Shown piece after piece: positions 18,946 through 27,711 of a DNA stretch of 64,000 bases. The stretch comes from DASSSY01 sp035708205. Its GTDB lineage: Bacteria; Bacteroidota; Bacteroidia; Chitinophagales; Chitinophagaceae. Below the pieces are notes generated by a model. The model was not told the DNA's origin. It ran no database searches and was given only the letters and a program-made list of their open reading frames with translations. The stretch is from assembly GCA_035708205.1 (NCBI GenBank), contig DASSSY010000004.1, positions 248,001 through 312,000 on the forward strand. The letters run 5' to 3'. Position numbers and translations under genes: made by a program. How positions within the stretch are numbered: the stretch's first letter is position 1; the number at the start of each line of letters is the position of its first letter.

Positions 18946-20787
18946 ATGAGTAACGAAGCTGTATTGGGCCACGAACACCAAACCGTTGACATTCCACCGG
19001 CATCAGGAACGCCGGTACATGGCCATGGCGCACACCATGAACATCATCAACAGCATTTTATTTGGAAATATGTTTTCAGCCAGGATCACAAAATCATTGC
19101 CAAACAATACCTGATCACCGGTATGATCTGGGCTTTTATTGGTGGCTTGTTCTCCGTGTTTTTCAGGTTACAGCTAGGTTTTCCCGACCATTCTTTCGGT
19201 ATCATGGAAACGGTTCTCGGTCATTGGGCCAAGGGTGGGCATTTGTCCCCCGAAGGCTATTACGCTTTAGTAACCATGCACGGTACTATCCTGATCTTCT
19301 TCGTGCTGACCGCTGGTTTGAGCGGGACGTTCAGTAACTTGCTAGTGCCCTTGCAGGTGGGGGCCCGCGATATGGCTTCGCCATTCATGAATATGTTGTC
19401 TTATTGGGTGTTTTTTGCCGCCAGTGTGGTGATGTTTAGTTCTCTATTTATTCAAACCGGCCCTGCTTCCGGTGGATGGACGGCTTATCCTCCCCTCAGC
19501 GCGCTGAAAGAAGCTACGCTCGGTTCCGGGTTAGGTATGGACTTGTGGTTAGTGGCCATGGCCCTGTTTGTGGTCTCTCAGTTACTGGCAGGTCTCAACT
19601 ATATTACCACGATCCTGAACATGCGTACTAAAGGTATGAAGATGACCCGGTTACCCTTAACGATTTGGTCTTTCTTCTTTACCGCTGTATTGGGCGTACT
19701 GTCCTTCCCGGTGTTGCTTTCCGGTTTTGTATTGTTATTCTTCGATCGTCACTTTGGCACCAGCTTTTTCTTGTCGGAGATCTTTATTGCCGGTCATGCC
19801 TTGTCACATATTGGCGGTTCCGCAATTCTTTATCAGCACTTATTCTGGTTCCTGGGACATCCCGAGGTGTATATCATTATCCTCCCTTCCATGGGTATTG
19901 TTTCCGAGGTGCTATCCAATAACAGCCGTAAGCCGATCTTTGGTTACACGGCCATGATCATCTCTTTTACCGGCATTTGTGCTTTGGCTTTCGTGGTTTG
20001 GGCGCACCATATGTTTGTATCCGGGATGAGCCCTTTCTTAGGCAGCATCTTCGTATTGCTGACCTTGCTGATCGCTATTCCTTCCGCCATTAAAACGTTT
20101 AACTGGCTGACAACGATCTGGAAAGGAAACCTGAGGTTATCTGTAGCCATGCTGTTCGTTTTGGGCTTTGTTTCCGTGTTTATCTCCGGTGGTTTAACCG
20201 GCATCTACTTAGGAAACTCCTCCCTCGATATGTTTGTGCACGATACCTATTTCGTTATTGCCCACTTTCATTTGGTAATGGGTGTAGCCTCCATGATGGG
20301 TATGTTTGCCGGTGTATATCATTGGTTCCCGAAAATGTTCGGCCGTATGATGAATAACACTTTAGGGTATGTCCACTTCTTTATTACCTTCATAGGTGCT
20401 TACCTGATTTTCTGGCCGATGCACTATGAAGGACTGGCCGGTATGCCCCGCCGTTATTATGATTATTCCGGTTGGGAATCATTCAAGCAATTTCACCAGT
20501 TGAACGAGTTTATTTCGGTTGTGGCCATTATTGTGTTCTTTGCCCAGTTATTATTCCTGTTCAACTTCTTCGTCAGTATTTTTAAAGGCCGTAAAGTAAC
20601 GGAAAAGAACCCATGGCATGCTACCAGCCTTGAATGGACAACTCCGATAGTGCCGCCTCATGGTAACTGGGAGGGCGCTATTCCTGAAGTGCATCGCTGG
20701 GCTTATGATTACAAAGATGATGGTGAAGGTCATGATTTCATCCCTCAAACCGTTCCTTTATCCGAAGGCGAAGATGACTTTAGCTAA
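18946..20787 (+). CDS. coxA: Cytochrome c oxidase subunit I (haem-copper oxidase, A1 type)
   Basis: A 613-residue, 12-helix haem-copper oxidase catalytic subunit. Visible landmarks are the low-spin haem His in MHGTILIFFVLTAG, the Cu-B His with its cross-linked Tyr in GHPEVYIIILP, the His pair in WAHHMFVSGM, and haem ligands in HDTYFVIAHFHLVMG. The Glu of GHPEV marks the A1 (D-channel) type. The N-terminal 33 residues are His-rich (GHGAHHEHHQQH). It is the last gene of the respiratory operon. No subunit III or IV gene follows, so those must lie elsewhere in the genome. Confidence 0.97.
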   Translation: MSNEAVLGHEHQTVDIPPASGTPVHGHGAHHEHHQQHFIWKYVFSQDHKIIAKQYLITGMIWAFIGGLFSVFFRLQLGFPDHSFGIMETVLGHWAKGGHLSPEGYYALVTMHGTILIFFVLTAGLSGTFSNLLVPLQVGARDMASPFMNMLSYWVFFAASVVMFSSLFIQTGPASGGWTAYPPLSALKEATLGSGLGMDLWLVAMALFVVSQLLAGLNYITTILNMRTKGMKMTRLPLTIWSFFFTAVLGVLSFPVLLSGFVLLFFDRHFGTSFFLSEIFIAGHALSHIGGSAILYQHLFWFLGHPEVYIIILPSMGIVSEVLSNNSRKPIFGYTAMIISFTGICALAFVVWAHHMFVSGMSPFLGSIFVLLTLLIAIPSAIKTFNWLTTIWKGNLRLSVAMLFVLGFVSVFISGGLTGIYLGNSSLDMFVHDTYFVIAHFHLVMGVASMMGMFAGVYHWFPKMFGRMMNNTLGYVHFFITFIGAYLIFWPMHYEGLAGMPRRYYDYSGWESFKQFHQLNEFISVVAIIVFFAQLLFLFNFFVSIFKGRKVTEKNPWHATSLEWTTPIVPPHGNWEGAIPEVHRWAYDYKDDGEGHDFIPQTVPLSEGEDDFS

Positions 20788-20808
20788 TTTATTTGATCAT
20801 TATTTTAA

Positions 20809-20835
20809 AAGCTGTCCGTTTGGGCGGCTTTTTTT
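20809..20835 (+). terminator. Intrinsic terminator of the act-cox operon
   Basis: A 9-bp stem AAGCTGTCC / GGGCGGCTT (two G-U pairs) with a GTTT loop is followed by a run of T, 21 bases after the coxA stop. Confidence 0.85.
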
Positions 20836-20921
20836 ATACCATACATTTTTGAATAGTGAACTTAAGATCATTTATATCCTTTGCTTTGTGTACTTTTGTG
20901 CCTTAAAACTGATATCAAATT

Positions 20922-21164
20922 ATGAACGCATTAATTAATGAATTAAAAGAGAAGGCCGGCTTAACAGAAGAGCAGGCGCAGCGGGCTTGTGAAACGGCGC
21001 TCAACTTTATTAAAGCAAAGCTGCCTGCCGGTTTTGGCGATAAATTAGACAGTTTATTGAACGGGAATTTTGATTTGGGCAGCATTTTTGGCGGCGGCGG
21101 TACAGATAGCAGCGCCGGATCTTCTTTTGACGCGCTGAAAGGAATGTTTGGGGGAGAAAAATAA
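20922..21164 (+). CDS. Small conserved-looking protein of unknown function
   Basis: An 80-residue protein. The first 50 residues form a predicted helical domain (LKEKAGLTEEQAQRACETAL, then FIKAKLPAGFGDKLDSLL). The tail is Gly/Ser-rich (FGGGGTDSSAGSSFD) and ends MFGGEK. There is no signal peptide and no membrane segment. It is a free-standing transcription unit: a TACTTTTG promoter box lies at 20891-20898 and terminators lie on both sides (20809-20835 and 21185-21225). The helical part resembles small DUF2267/DUF937-like domains in style, but I cannot assign a family. Confidence 0.75.
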   Translation: MNALINELKEKAGLTEEQAQRACETALNFIKAKLPAGFGDKLDSLLNGNFDLGSIFGGGGTDSSAGSSFDALKGMFGGEK

Positions 21165-21184
21165 ATTTCTTCGCAGATTTGTTC

Positions 21185-21225
21185 CGGCAGCTATTTCTAA
21201 GCGATGAATTAGCTGCCGTTTTTTT
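21185..21225 (+). terminator. Intrinsic terminator after the 80-residue gene
   Basis: A perfect 9-bp stem CGGCAGCTA / TAGCTGCCG with a 16-base loop is followed by seven T, 20 bases after the stop codon. Confidence 0.85.
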
Positions 21226-21309
21226 GCCGGCCTGTTGGCCCGTCAATGAATTTTTGTTTTACTTTGCTTACTTTTCTTATTCAATACATTATTCTCGAAC
21301 TTCCTGCTT

Positions 21310-22707
21310 ATGACTCAGATTAAATTCGGTACAGATGGTTGGCGTGCCATTATTGCCAAGGAATATACTGTTGATAACGTAGCCCGCGTGGCTACTGCTT
21401 TGGCGCTTTGGTTAAAACGGCAGCAACCGCAACCTTTAGTGGTCGTAGGACATGACTGTCGTTTCGGCGGTGAATTATTTGCCGAAACGACAGCAAGGGT
21501 TTTATGCAGCCGGGGGGTCAGGGTAGCTTTGGCAAAGGGTTTTGTCAGCACGCCGATGGTATCTTTAGGAGTGAAGCAATTAGCGGCACAGCAGGGCGTG
21601 GTCATAACGGCTTCACACAATCCGCCGGCTTATAATGGTTTCAAATTGAAAGGCCCACATGGAGGACCAACGCCACCGTCGGATATTGCCGCTGTGGAAG
21701 CGCTTATTCCCGATAGCGCCTTATTGCCTGAGGAGGCATTGGCAGACTTTGAAAAACAAGGGTTGCTGGAATGGGTGGACCTGGAAGACAATTATATCCG
21801 ATATCTGGAACAACGGTTTGATTTCGGAAAGCTGAATAATGCTCCGGCAAAGCTGGCGTATGATGCCATGTTCGGCGCGGGACAAAATGTGATCCGGAAG
21901 CTGCTGCCTTCGGCGGTCTTGCTGCATTGCGAACATAATCCTTCGTTTAACGGCACTGCACCGGAGCCTATACATAAAAACCTGGCGGAATTTTCACAGC
22001 TGCTTGCGCAGACCCCGGAGCTGAAGATCGGCTTGGCCACTGACGGGGATGCAGATCGTATCGGGCTTTATGATGAAGATGGCCATTTTGTGGATGCGCA
22101 CCATATTATTTTGTTGCTGATCCATTATTTAAGCCAATATAAAAAACTGGGTGGTAAAGTTGTGATCGCTTTTTCCGTAACGGACAGGGTAAAAAAGCTT
22201 TGTGAGCGTTATGGGTTACCAGTAGAGGTCACAAAGATCGGTTTTAAATATATCAGCGAGAAAATGGTTACGGAAGACGTCCTGCTGGGTGGAGAGGAAA
22301 GCGGCGGTATTGCTATCAAAGGTCATATTCCCGAGCGTGACGGTATTTTTGACGGGCTGACCATTTATGAATATATGATGGAAACCGGTAAGACCTTAAA
22401 GCAGCTCTGTACTGAAATTTATGAGCTGGTGGGCGAATTTTACTACGATCGTCACGATCTCACCATTGACAATTCGAAGAAGGAACAAATTATTGCGGAT
22501 GCGCAGGCAGGCAAATATGCCGGCTTTGGCGCTTATGAAGTGGCTTCCGTTGAAATGATCGATGGTGTTAAGTATCACCTTAAGAACGGTGGCTGGATCA
22601 TGTTGCGTGCTTCGGGGACCGAACCATTGTTAAGAGTATACGCAGAAGGGAAGAATAAGGCTGAAACCGCCGATATCCTGGAAGCGGTAGAAAAGACGAT
22701 CTTGTAG
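21310..22707 (+). CDS. Phosphoglucomutase / phosphomannomutase family enzyme
   Basis: A 465-residue alpha-D-phosphohexomutase with all four family signatures. These are the phosphoserine loop TASHNP at residues 100-105 (Ser102), the Mg-binding DGDADR at 245-250, the sugar-binding GGEESGG near 327, and the phosphate-binding RASGTEP near 433. The enzyme moves phosphate between C1 and C6 of a hexose phosphate (glucose or mannose, possibly glucosamine). The substrate cannot be fixed from sequence. It is monocistronic, between two strong terminators. Confidence 0.92.
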   Translation: MTQIKFGTDGWRAIIAKEYTVDNVARVATALALWLKRQQPQPLVVVGHDCRFGGELFAETTARVLCSRGVRVALAKGFVSTPMVSLGVKQLAAQQGVVITASHNPPAYNGFKLKGPHGGPTPPSDIAAVEALIPDSALLPEEALADFEKQGLLEWVDLEDNYIRYLEQRFDFGKLNNAPAKLAYDAMFGAGQNVIRKLLPSAVLLHCEHNPSFNGTAPEPIHKNLAEFSQLLAQTPELKIGLATDGDADRIGLYDEDGHFVDAHHIILLLIHYLSQYKKLGGKVVIAFSVTDRVKKLCERYGLPVEVTKIGFKYISEKMVTEDVLLGGEESGGIAIKGHIPERDGIFDGLTIYEYMMETGKTLKQLCTEIYELVGEFYYDRHDLTIDNSKKEQIIADAQAGKYAGFGAYEVASVEMIDGVKYHLKNGGWIMLRASGTEPLLRVYAEGKNKAETADILEAVEKTIL

Positions 22708-22768
22708 CTGTTATACCTATTTTGTTTTATTTGAACAAGATAATTAGCCGGTTCCATTAAAATGGTTT

Positions 22769-22810
22769 AAATTGCATCGGCTGAATAGAAGTTCAGCCGA
22801 TGCAATTTTT
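22769..22810 (+). terminator. Strong intrinsic terminator after the phosphohexomutase gene
   Basis: A perfect 17-bp stem (22769-22785 with 22792-22808, core GCATCGGCTGAA) has a 6-base loop TAGAAG. The 3' arm ends in a T run. Confidence 0.9.
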
Positions 22811-22896
22811 ATCTTAGCTTTGGGAAATACCAGGAGTTGTATTGCTTTGTTATGCGAACTTACCAGTAATACAGTTTTTTAAATATTATATCAAAT

Positions 22897-23358
22897 ATGG
22901 GTTGCGTAGAGGTTGTTATCCGGAAAATAAAATTACTGAGGGAAAGTAATAATTATACACAGCAGTATGTCGCGGATGAATTAGAACTTTCTCAAAACGC
23001 CTATAGCCTTATTGAGAAAGGGCTCACAAAGCTAACCATAGAACGGTTGGAACAAATTGCAACATTTTACAAGATCGAAGTTTCCGATTTCTTTACAAGC
23101 GAATCGCTTGGGCTGACCTCCGGGACCCTTGAAGGCAAGCGTGATCACAATAACCTTCCCCCCGCCGTTAGTCCCATGGAAAAGATATTGTATGAAAAAA
23201 CGATCCAGCATTTGGAAAGTAATCTAAGCCGGCTTTATAGCCTTATTGACCAGCTGACCGCAGCTTCGGTGCGCAACAGTGCCGGGAAAGACCTTCTGAC
23301 CGCGCCGGAGGATGCTCCTTCATTTGATCATAAAAGTAATAAAGCTGATGATCTTTGA
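22897..23358 (+). CDS. XRE-family helix-turn-helix regulator
   Basis: 153 residues. An HTH_XRE domain occupies about residues 7-66: IRKIKLLRESNNYTQQYVAD, then ELSQNAYSLIEKG as the recognition helix. A predicted coiled coil (about 105-130, YEKTIQHLESNLSRLYSLID) could mediate dimerisation. The tail is polar. It stands alone before the 1.5-kb gene-poor stretch that precedes the secreted-protein cluster; a role in controlling those genes would be speculation. Its target is unknown. Confidence 0.85.
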   Translation: MGCVEVVIRKIKLLRESNNYTQQYVADELELSQNAYSLIEKGLTKLTIERLEQIATFYKIEVSDFFTSESLGLTSGTLEGKRDHNNLPPAVSPMEKILYEKTIQHLESNLSRLYSLIDQLTAASVRNSAGKDLLTAPEDAPSFDHKSNKADDL

Positions 23359-23834
23359 CCGTCAACGCTATATATCGGTGGTGTTTAGCTTATAGTATTA
23401 TGGATTATCCGGTCTTGAGCAATATTTGACATAGGTTCTCATTTTTTTGCTTGCTATTATCATCGTTACGACCTGCAATTCCTTCAAAGTATTTAAGGGC
23501 GCTAATTGGTATTTACACGTATCGCCGCGCATCTCATTCGCGATCATGTTGATCGTTTTGGCCTGATGAGCAGGTTTGGCCATCCACGCGCATCTTCGGC
23601 TCAACAGATTTGTTCTGTAGAGATCAAACCCTTCGATTATATCCCAGCTGCCAATAATGATGCCGTTCAGATGGCTGCAATGTTTTTAATATAGTGCCCG
23701 ATAGGATAAGTACTATAATTTGCGCTGTTTGCGCAATGAGGTGAAGATACGGGTAGCGGAGTGCGGACTTCAAAAGGCTGCCAAAGGAATATGGTCCAGG
23801 CCGACGGCCGTTTTGTTTTATGCTGATATCATTT

Positions 23835-23868
23835 AAAAGAGCCATGCGGGTTTATGCATGGCTCTTTT
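23835..23868. terminator. Stem-loop terminator in the gene-poor stretch
   Basis: A perfect 13-bp stem AAAAGAGCCATGC / GCATGGCTCTTTT with an 8-base loop. The A run on one side and T run on the other would let it work in both directions. It has no clear gene to serve, which hints at a lost or unrecognised transcript here. Confidence 0.6.
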
Positions 23869-24630
23869 CACGAAATGGACACACTGCTATAATCAAGATA
23901 GCAGATTTACTTACTTTCCATAAGCCGTAACTGACCGGCAGTTGGGCGAAAGGAAAGGTGATTATTTTGTTGCATTATGCCTGCTATAAATTTTTGTTTT
24001 CAATAAGGTTCCCATGGTAACAGGGTTATTACTGCGATAGGATGGGTTTGAATAGGGGCTTTAGTCGAGCAGCACAATAATCACGACCCAAAGGTCAGTC
24101 CCTGGGGTTATATAGTTGCTAGAGAAAACTGATAAAATACCCGTTATTTGGTTTGTTTAGCAGGATTGCCGATTTTCCGGTAAATTACTGATCGTCCTTT
24201 CAATATATTGTAGGCATAGTGTATGTGCTGCTGCCTGTTTTCCATTTATTTTGTTTGGCCAAGGTTAATCAGCTATTGTCCCTCATGTATATAATGCAGC
24301 TCATTATTAATAACAACCTGTTTCAACCAGGGCGATAAGCTCCCTGTATATATTTATAGAAGATTTGAGGCGTTTCGGATATTATTCCGCTTTTAAATGA
24401 GCCTTTGTAAGAGGAAGAAGGAAACAGGTTGTTCTGCCGCTGACCCCTTGTGATGGCGTGTGCTGCCACGCTTAGTCGTTTCTTCGTCCCTGCTGGCCTG
24501 GTGCCGATCAATCAATGATGTACGATAAGGTGTTTAATTGCTGGGCTGTATGTCTTTAAATGCAACGCTTCGATCCGTCATTCCCAGCCAACCCAAGCCC
24601 AACCTGTGCTCCGCCCACGGCAAGCCTGCA

Positions 24631-24656
24631 GGTCATTGAGCGAAGCCGAAATGACC
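24631..24656. repeat. Short self-complementary repeat-like element
   Basis: GGTCATT and AATGACC bracket a GAGCGAAGCC core over 26 bases. This resembles the GTCATT-GAGCGAAGC elements scattered in intergenic DNA of many Bacteroidetes. Only one copy is evident in this window. Confidence 0.4.
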
Positions 24657-24898
24657 GGTGTTGTTCACGCTCCTAAAGCGCATTTATCCTTGCATAATCC
24701 TTCTCCCATCACATTTATCAGCCAATCGATAGCCCGAACCGAAGCGCTGCTAAACAAACCAAAGCGGGCATATCTTATCATTTTTGGCAAGTATAATTTT
24801 TCGGAACCCGTCTGATCTTTGCCCCGTCAATGAACGCATAACCGGCGCAGGTATCCAAAATATTTAATGGCCTGAATTGACTAACTAAATACAACCCT

Positions 24899-26503
24899 AT
24901 GAAGCTAAAATTCATAGTTATGGCAACACTTCTATTTTTCATCGTTCCAAAAGCGGAGGCACAAAATTATACTTGTACCAGCAGTATTAATGTCGCTTCC
25001 GGGGCATCGATAAATGTTGGCGCCAATCAAACAGTATGTTTAACGGCAACATCCGGCACATATAATCCTTCCTCCATTACTATTGCGACAACAGGGACAT
25101 TAGTGATAAAAGCCGGGGTCAAGCTAAGTTTTACCGGATGGCCAACAAATCTTGGCGGTAAAATTATCAATCTTGGGACATTAAATCTTGGCGGAAATTT
25201 AGCGAGCGGGCGTATCGAGAACTATGGGCATACTACCATTAATCAGATGCAACAACCTACGAGTAATAGTAATCCGATAACGCTTACCAATAACGGATTG
25301 CTGGAAGTAAGCGGTTATTGGGCCTTATATAATGCTTATATCAATAATCAAAGTGATAGCGTAATTTTCCATTCTTCCAGTACACTCTACAACACTACTA
25401 TTGATAATAGTGGTTATATGGAATTTACAAACGGGATAAACAATACCTATAACTCATCTTTTAATAATTATGGTTATTTTAAGGTGGGATCCCAAATACA
25501 GTTTAATGATGGCACCTATCTTTCCAATGATTCAACAATGTCTTTTAATGGTGGAACGGTGAACTTTCAGGGCGCTTTATTTACCAATAATGGACGGATT
25601 ATGGTGAACGGCGGTCATGATTTTCATTTGGATAAGGCCACAAATGGGATAGCCAATAATGGTATTTGGGTAGTCTCTGGCTCTATTACATTTGGTGCTG
25701 CAATTACATTGACTAATAACTGCCGGATAGTTGCTAACGGCGATTTCCAGATGAACACCCTGGATACCCTTTACAATAACGGTTTGTTATGGATAACCGG
25801 TGCAGGGCAATCCGTAAATCTAACAACGACTGGCAGTACTATTATCAACGGATCAAATGGTTTTGTTAGGGCGGAAAAATATAAATCCACGGGTCCGATT
25901 ATATCGGGTTTTGGTATTTTTTATTTTACAGGAACCACGACTAACGGCGGTTCTATAATAGGGAGCTCTGCGTCCAATCCCATTAAATTCTACACACCAT
26001 CGGGTAATCCGGTCGGTGGAACGAAGAGTAACGTTACATTCCTTCCCATAAGCTCTATTGGTACATTAAAAGATACCACTAACTATGATTGTGGCGGCAA
26101 CCCAGTTACCGTAGTTGGCAACCCACCCTATGTCAAAGGTGATACGGTTGTTTTATGCAGTGCTGCTCCCGTTACCTTTCATTTGATTACTGATGGCCTT
26201 ATAACGCCTTATGATAATACGTACACGATTTCATGGAGCACTTTAAAGCTGTTTTCCATTGGTGGGGCCGAAAATACCACGACTTTAGCCACAGTACAAG
26301 GCACATGGATAGCGGATACCACTAACAAAACCATTGTTTTCACTCCTGCTGCGGGTTTTACGAGCGGCACGGCAACGGCACAGTTCAAAGTAGCTGATAA
26401 GAAGACAGGTAATCCGACCACTTATCCCAGCACCAAAGCGCTTTTGATGGTTAAAGTTACTCCTGTATGGGCACCAACCAATTTAAACGCGGAAGGCTAT
26501 TAA
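24899..26503 (+). CDS. Large secreted protein with repetitive beta-strand (beta-helix-like) architecture
   Basis: 534 residues with a clear signal peptide (MKLKFIVMATLLFFIVPKAEAQ). From about 25 to 380 it is built of short Asn/Gly/Thr-rich turns and strands with recurring motifs of the type I-x-N-x-G-x-L or NNGxxxVxG (INLGTLNLGG, LTNNGLLEVSG, FTNNGRIMVNGG, IANNGIWVVSG, YNNGLLWITG). This suggests a right-handed beta-helix. The last 120 residues (DTVVLCSAAPVTFHL onwards) look like an immunoglobulin-like domain. No T9SS C-terminal domain is visible and it ends PTNLNAEGY. It is probably exported or surface-associated. It is richer in A+T and Asn than its neighbours. The function is unknown. Confidence 0.7.
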   Translation: MKLKFIVMATLLFFIVPKAEAQNYTCTSSINVASGASINVGANQTVCLTATSGTYNPSSITIATTGTLVIKAGVKLSFTGWPTNLGGKIINLGTLNLGGNLASGRIENYGHTTINQMQQPTSNSNPITLTNNGLLEVSGYWALYNAYINNQSDSVIFHSSSTLYNTTIDNSGYMEFTNGINNTYNSSFNNYGYFKVGSQIQFNDGTYLSNDSTMSFNGGTVNFQGALFTNNGRIMVNGGHDFHLDKATNGIANNGIWVVSGSITFGAAITLTNNCRIVANGDFQMNTLDTLYNNGLLWITGAGQSVNLTTTGSTIINGSNGFVRAEKYKSTGPIISGFGIFYFTGTTTNGGSIIGSSASNPIKFYTPSGNPVGGTKSNVTFLPISSIGTLKDTTNYDCGGNPVTVVGNPPYVKGDTVVLCSAAPVTFHLITDGLITPYDNTYTISWSTLKLFSIGGAENTTTLATVQGTWIADTTNKTIVFTPAAGFTSGTATAQFKVADKKTGNPTTYPSTKALLMVKVTPVWAPTNLNAEGY

Positions 26504-26572
26504 AAATATTATTCACCAATACTTAATATTATTTTAAAACAAAACAACAACCATAACAAAACAACAAACAAC

Positions 26573-27403
26573 ATGAAAACAATGACCTTAAAAACGCTCC
26601 TCATGAGCCTCCTGGTGATCTTCGTAGGTTGGCAGAGCTTTGCGCAATCTGTTGCTTCATTTGACACCGTTTATGCTTTAGCAGACAATAACATTCAGTT
26701 TACCATTCCCACATCCGCTTTGTCTGCCGGAGATACGGTGCTCTGGTCTCTTGATGGCTCTCCAATCAGTACCTCCGTTACTGGAATGAGTTTTCAAAGC
26801 CCTACGCCTAATTATACCAATAATGTTTTACGTATCCAGGGGAGTACGGCTACCGGATTTAAACAGCCTACGGATAGTTTAACCGCACAAGCCCATACTA
26901 TTACGGTATCTGTCAGGAGTGCCGGAGGATGTACGCCGGATAGCGTCAGTGAATACCGGGTGCTGGTTTTACCCTACATGAAGAGTATGCCTGTGACCTG
27001 GAATGATAGTGGCGCGCTTTGTGCTAACAATCCCATTCAGGATACGCTAACCGCTACCAAGCCGGCATTAAGTACCACTTGGTCTAGTGTTAAGGTGGGA
27101 GATATTACCTGGGCCGATTCTACCACCGGCAGTTCTGCATTTGCTTCAATAAGTTCGGGTATTACGATGCCTTCGGCTAATACTTCCCAGCTGGCATTTA
27201 CGACGCCGGATAATACGAACGCGGTTTTATATCGGGCTGAGGCTGCTTACAGCATTTATGGTAACCCTGCCATTATTGTAAGCGCTGCAAATACGGGCCA
27301 TGACGGGCATTCGACTTCCAGGAACGTACATGTTCAGGCTACGGCGGCACCAACGGCACCTGTGCTCAATGGCTCCACATCGTCACCGGTTACCGGTTGG
27401 TAA
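26573..27403 (+). CDS. Secreted protein of unknown function
   Basis: 276 residues with a signal peptide (LKTLLMSLLVIFVGWQSFAQ). The rest is beta-rich and Ser/Thr-rich without a recognised domain; CTPDSVSEYRVLVLP suggests an immunoglobulin-like fold. Two cysteines near 122 and 149 may pair. It ends in an Ala/Pro/Thr-rich tail (TAAPTAPVLNGSTSSPVTGW) with no sorting domain, so it may be a truncated relative of a longer surface protein. It begins 69 bases after the beta-helix gene, and the A-rich spacer repeats CAAAACAACAA-like units. It is probably co-transcribed with that gene. Confidence 0.65.
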   Translation: MKTMTLKTLLMSLLVIFVGWQSFAQSVASFDTVYALADNNIQFTIPTSALSAGDTVLWSLDGSPISTSVTGMSFQSPTPNYTNNVLRIQGSTATGFKQPTDSLTAQAHTITVSVRSAGGCTPDSVSEYRVLVLPYMKSMPVTWNDSGALCANNPIQDTLTATKPALSTTWSSVKVGDITWADSTTGSSAFASISSGITMPSANTSQLAFTTPDNTNAVLYRAEAAYSIYGNPAIIVSAANTGHDGHSTSRNVHVQATAAPTAPVLNGSTSSPVTGW

Positions 27404-27711
27404 TCCGTACAATATTGTATGACCACATAACCATGACATAGACTTGTCCGGTTTGATAAAAGAAGGTTGTATTTAAAGTTAAGGTTACTTCTGCCGGTGT
27501 CTACCGGCGGAATCCTTTTCTTAAAATTGAGAAAGGCTTAAGGTCCCGGGGTATTATTTGTCCGGAAAAAACGCATCTGCTTTTCTCCTGGGACGATAAT
27601 GTCACGGAATAAAGTGACGCCGGCTTTGATCCGAGTTTGCTCGGCTTAAAAAAGAAGTTATCAATACATCAACAGGTAAAAAAACACTTCGTCCGGTAAT
27701 TGCGTATAAAA
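27404..27711. other. 308-base gap between secreted-protein genes
   Basis: No gene is seen. Two small hairpins occur late in the gap: GTCAC / GTGAC at 27601-27618, and CCGAG-TTTG-CTCGG at 27631-27644. Neither has a T run on the plus strand, so they are not clear terminators. Confidence 0.4.

Larger units (their letters stand above)
23359..24898. other. 1.5-kb stretch without a convincing gene
   Basis: Open frames on both strands here are below about 75 codons. None has a recognisable motif, a signal peptide or a plausible start context. Features that can be seen are one bidirectional-looking terminator (23835-23868) and a short self-complementary element (24631-24656). The stretch is unusually long for a window in which genes are normally 10-250 bases apart. 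It may be the remains of decayed genes or an old insertion, or may hold an untranslated RNA I cannot recognise. Confidence 0.5.

Noticed and set aside
23398..23845. Two minus-strand open frames (68 and 73 codons) in the gene-poor stretch
   Set aside because: No domain, signal or start context. The second begins inside a terminator stem. Not called as genes.
27631..27644. CCGAG-TTTG-CTCGG hairpin as a terminator before the T9SS-tagged gene
   Set aside because: The stem is only 5 bp and is followed by an A-rich, not T-rich, stretch.
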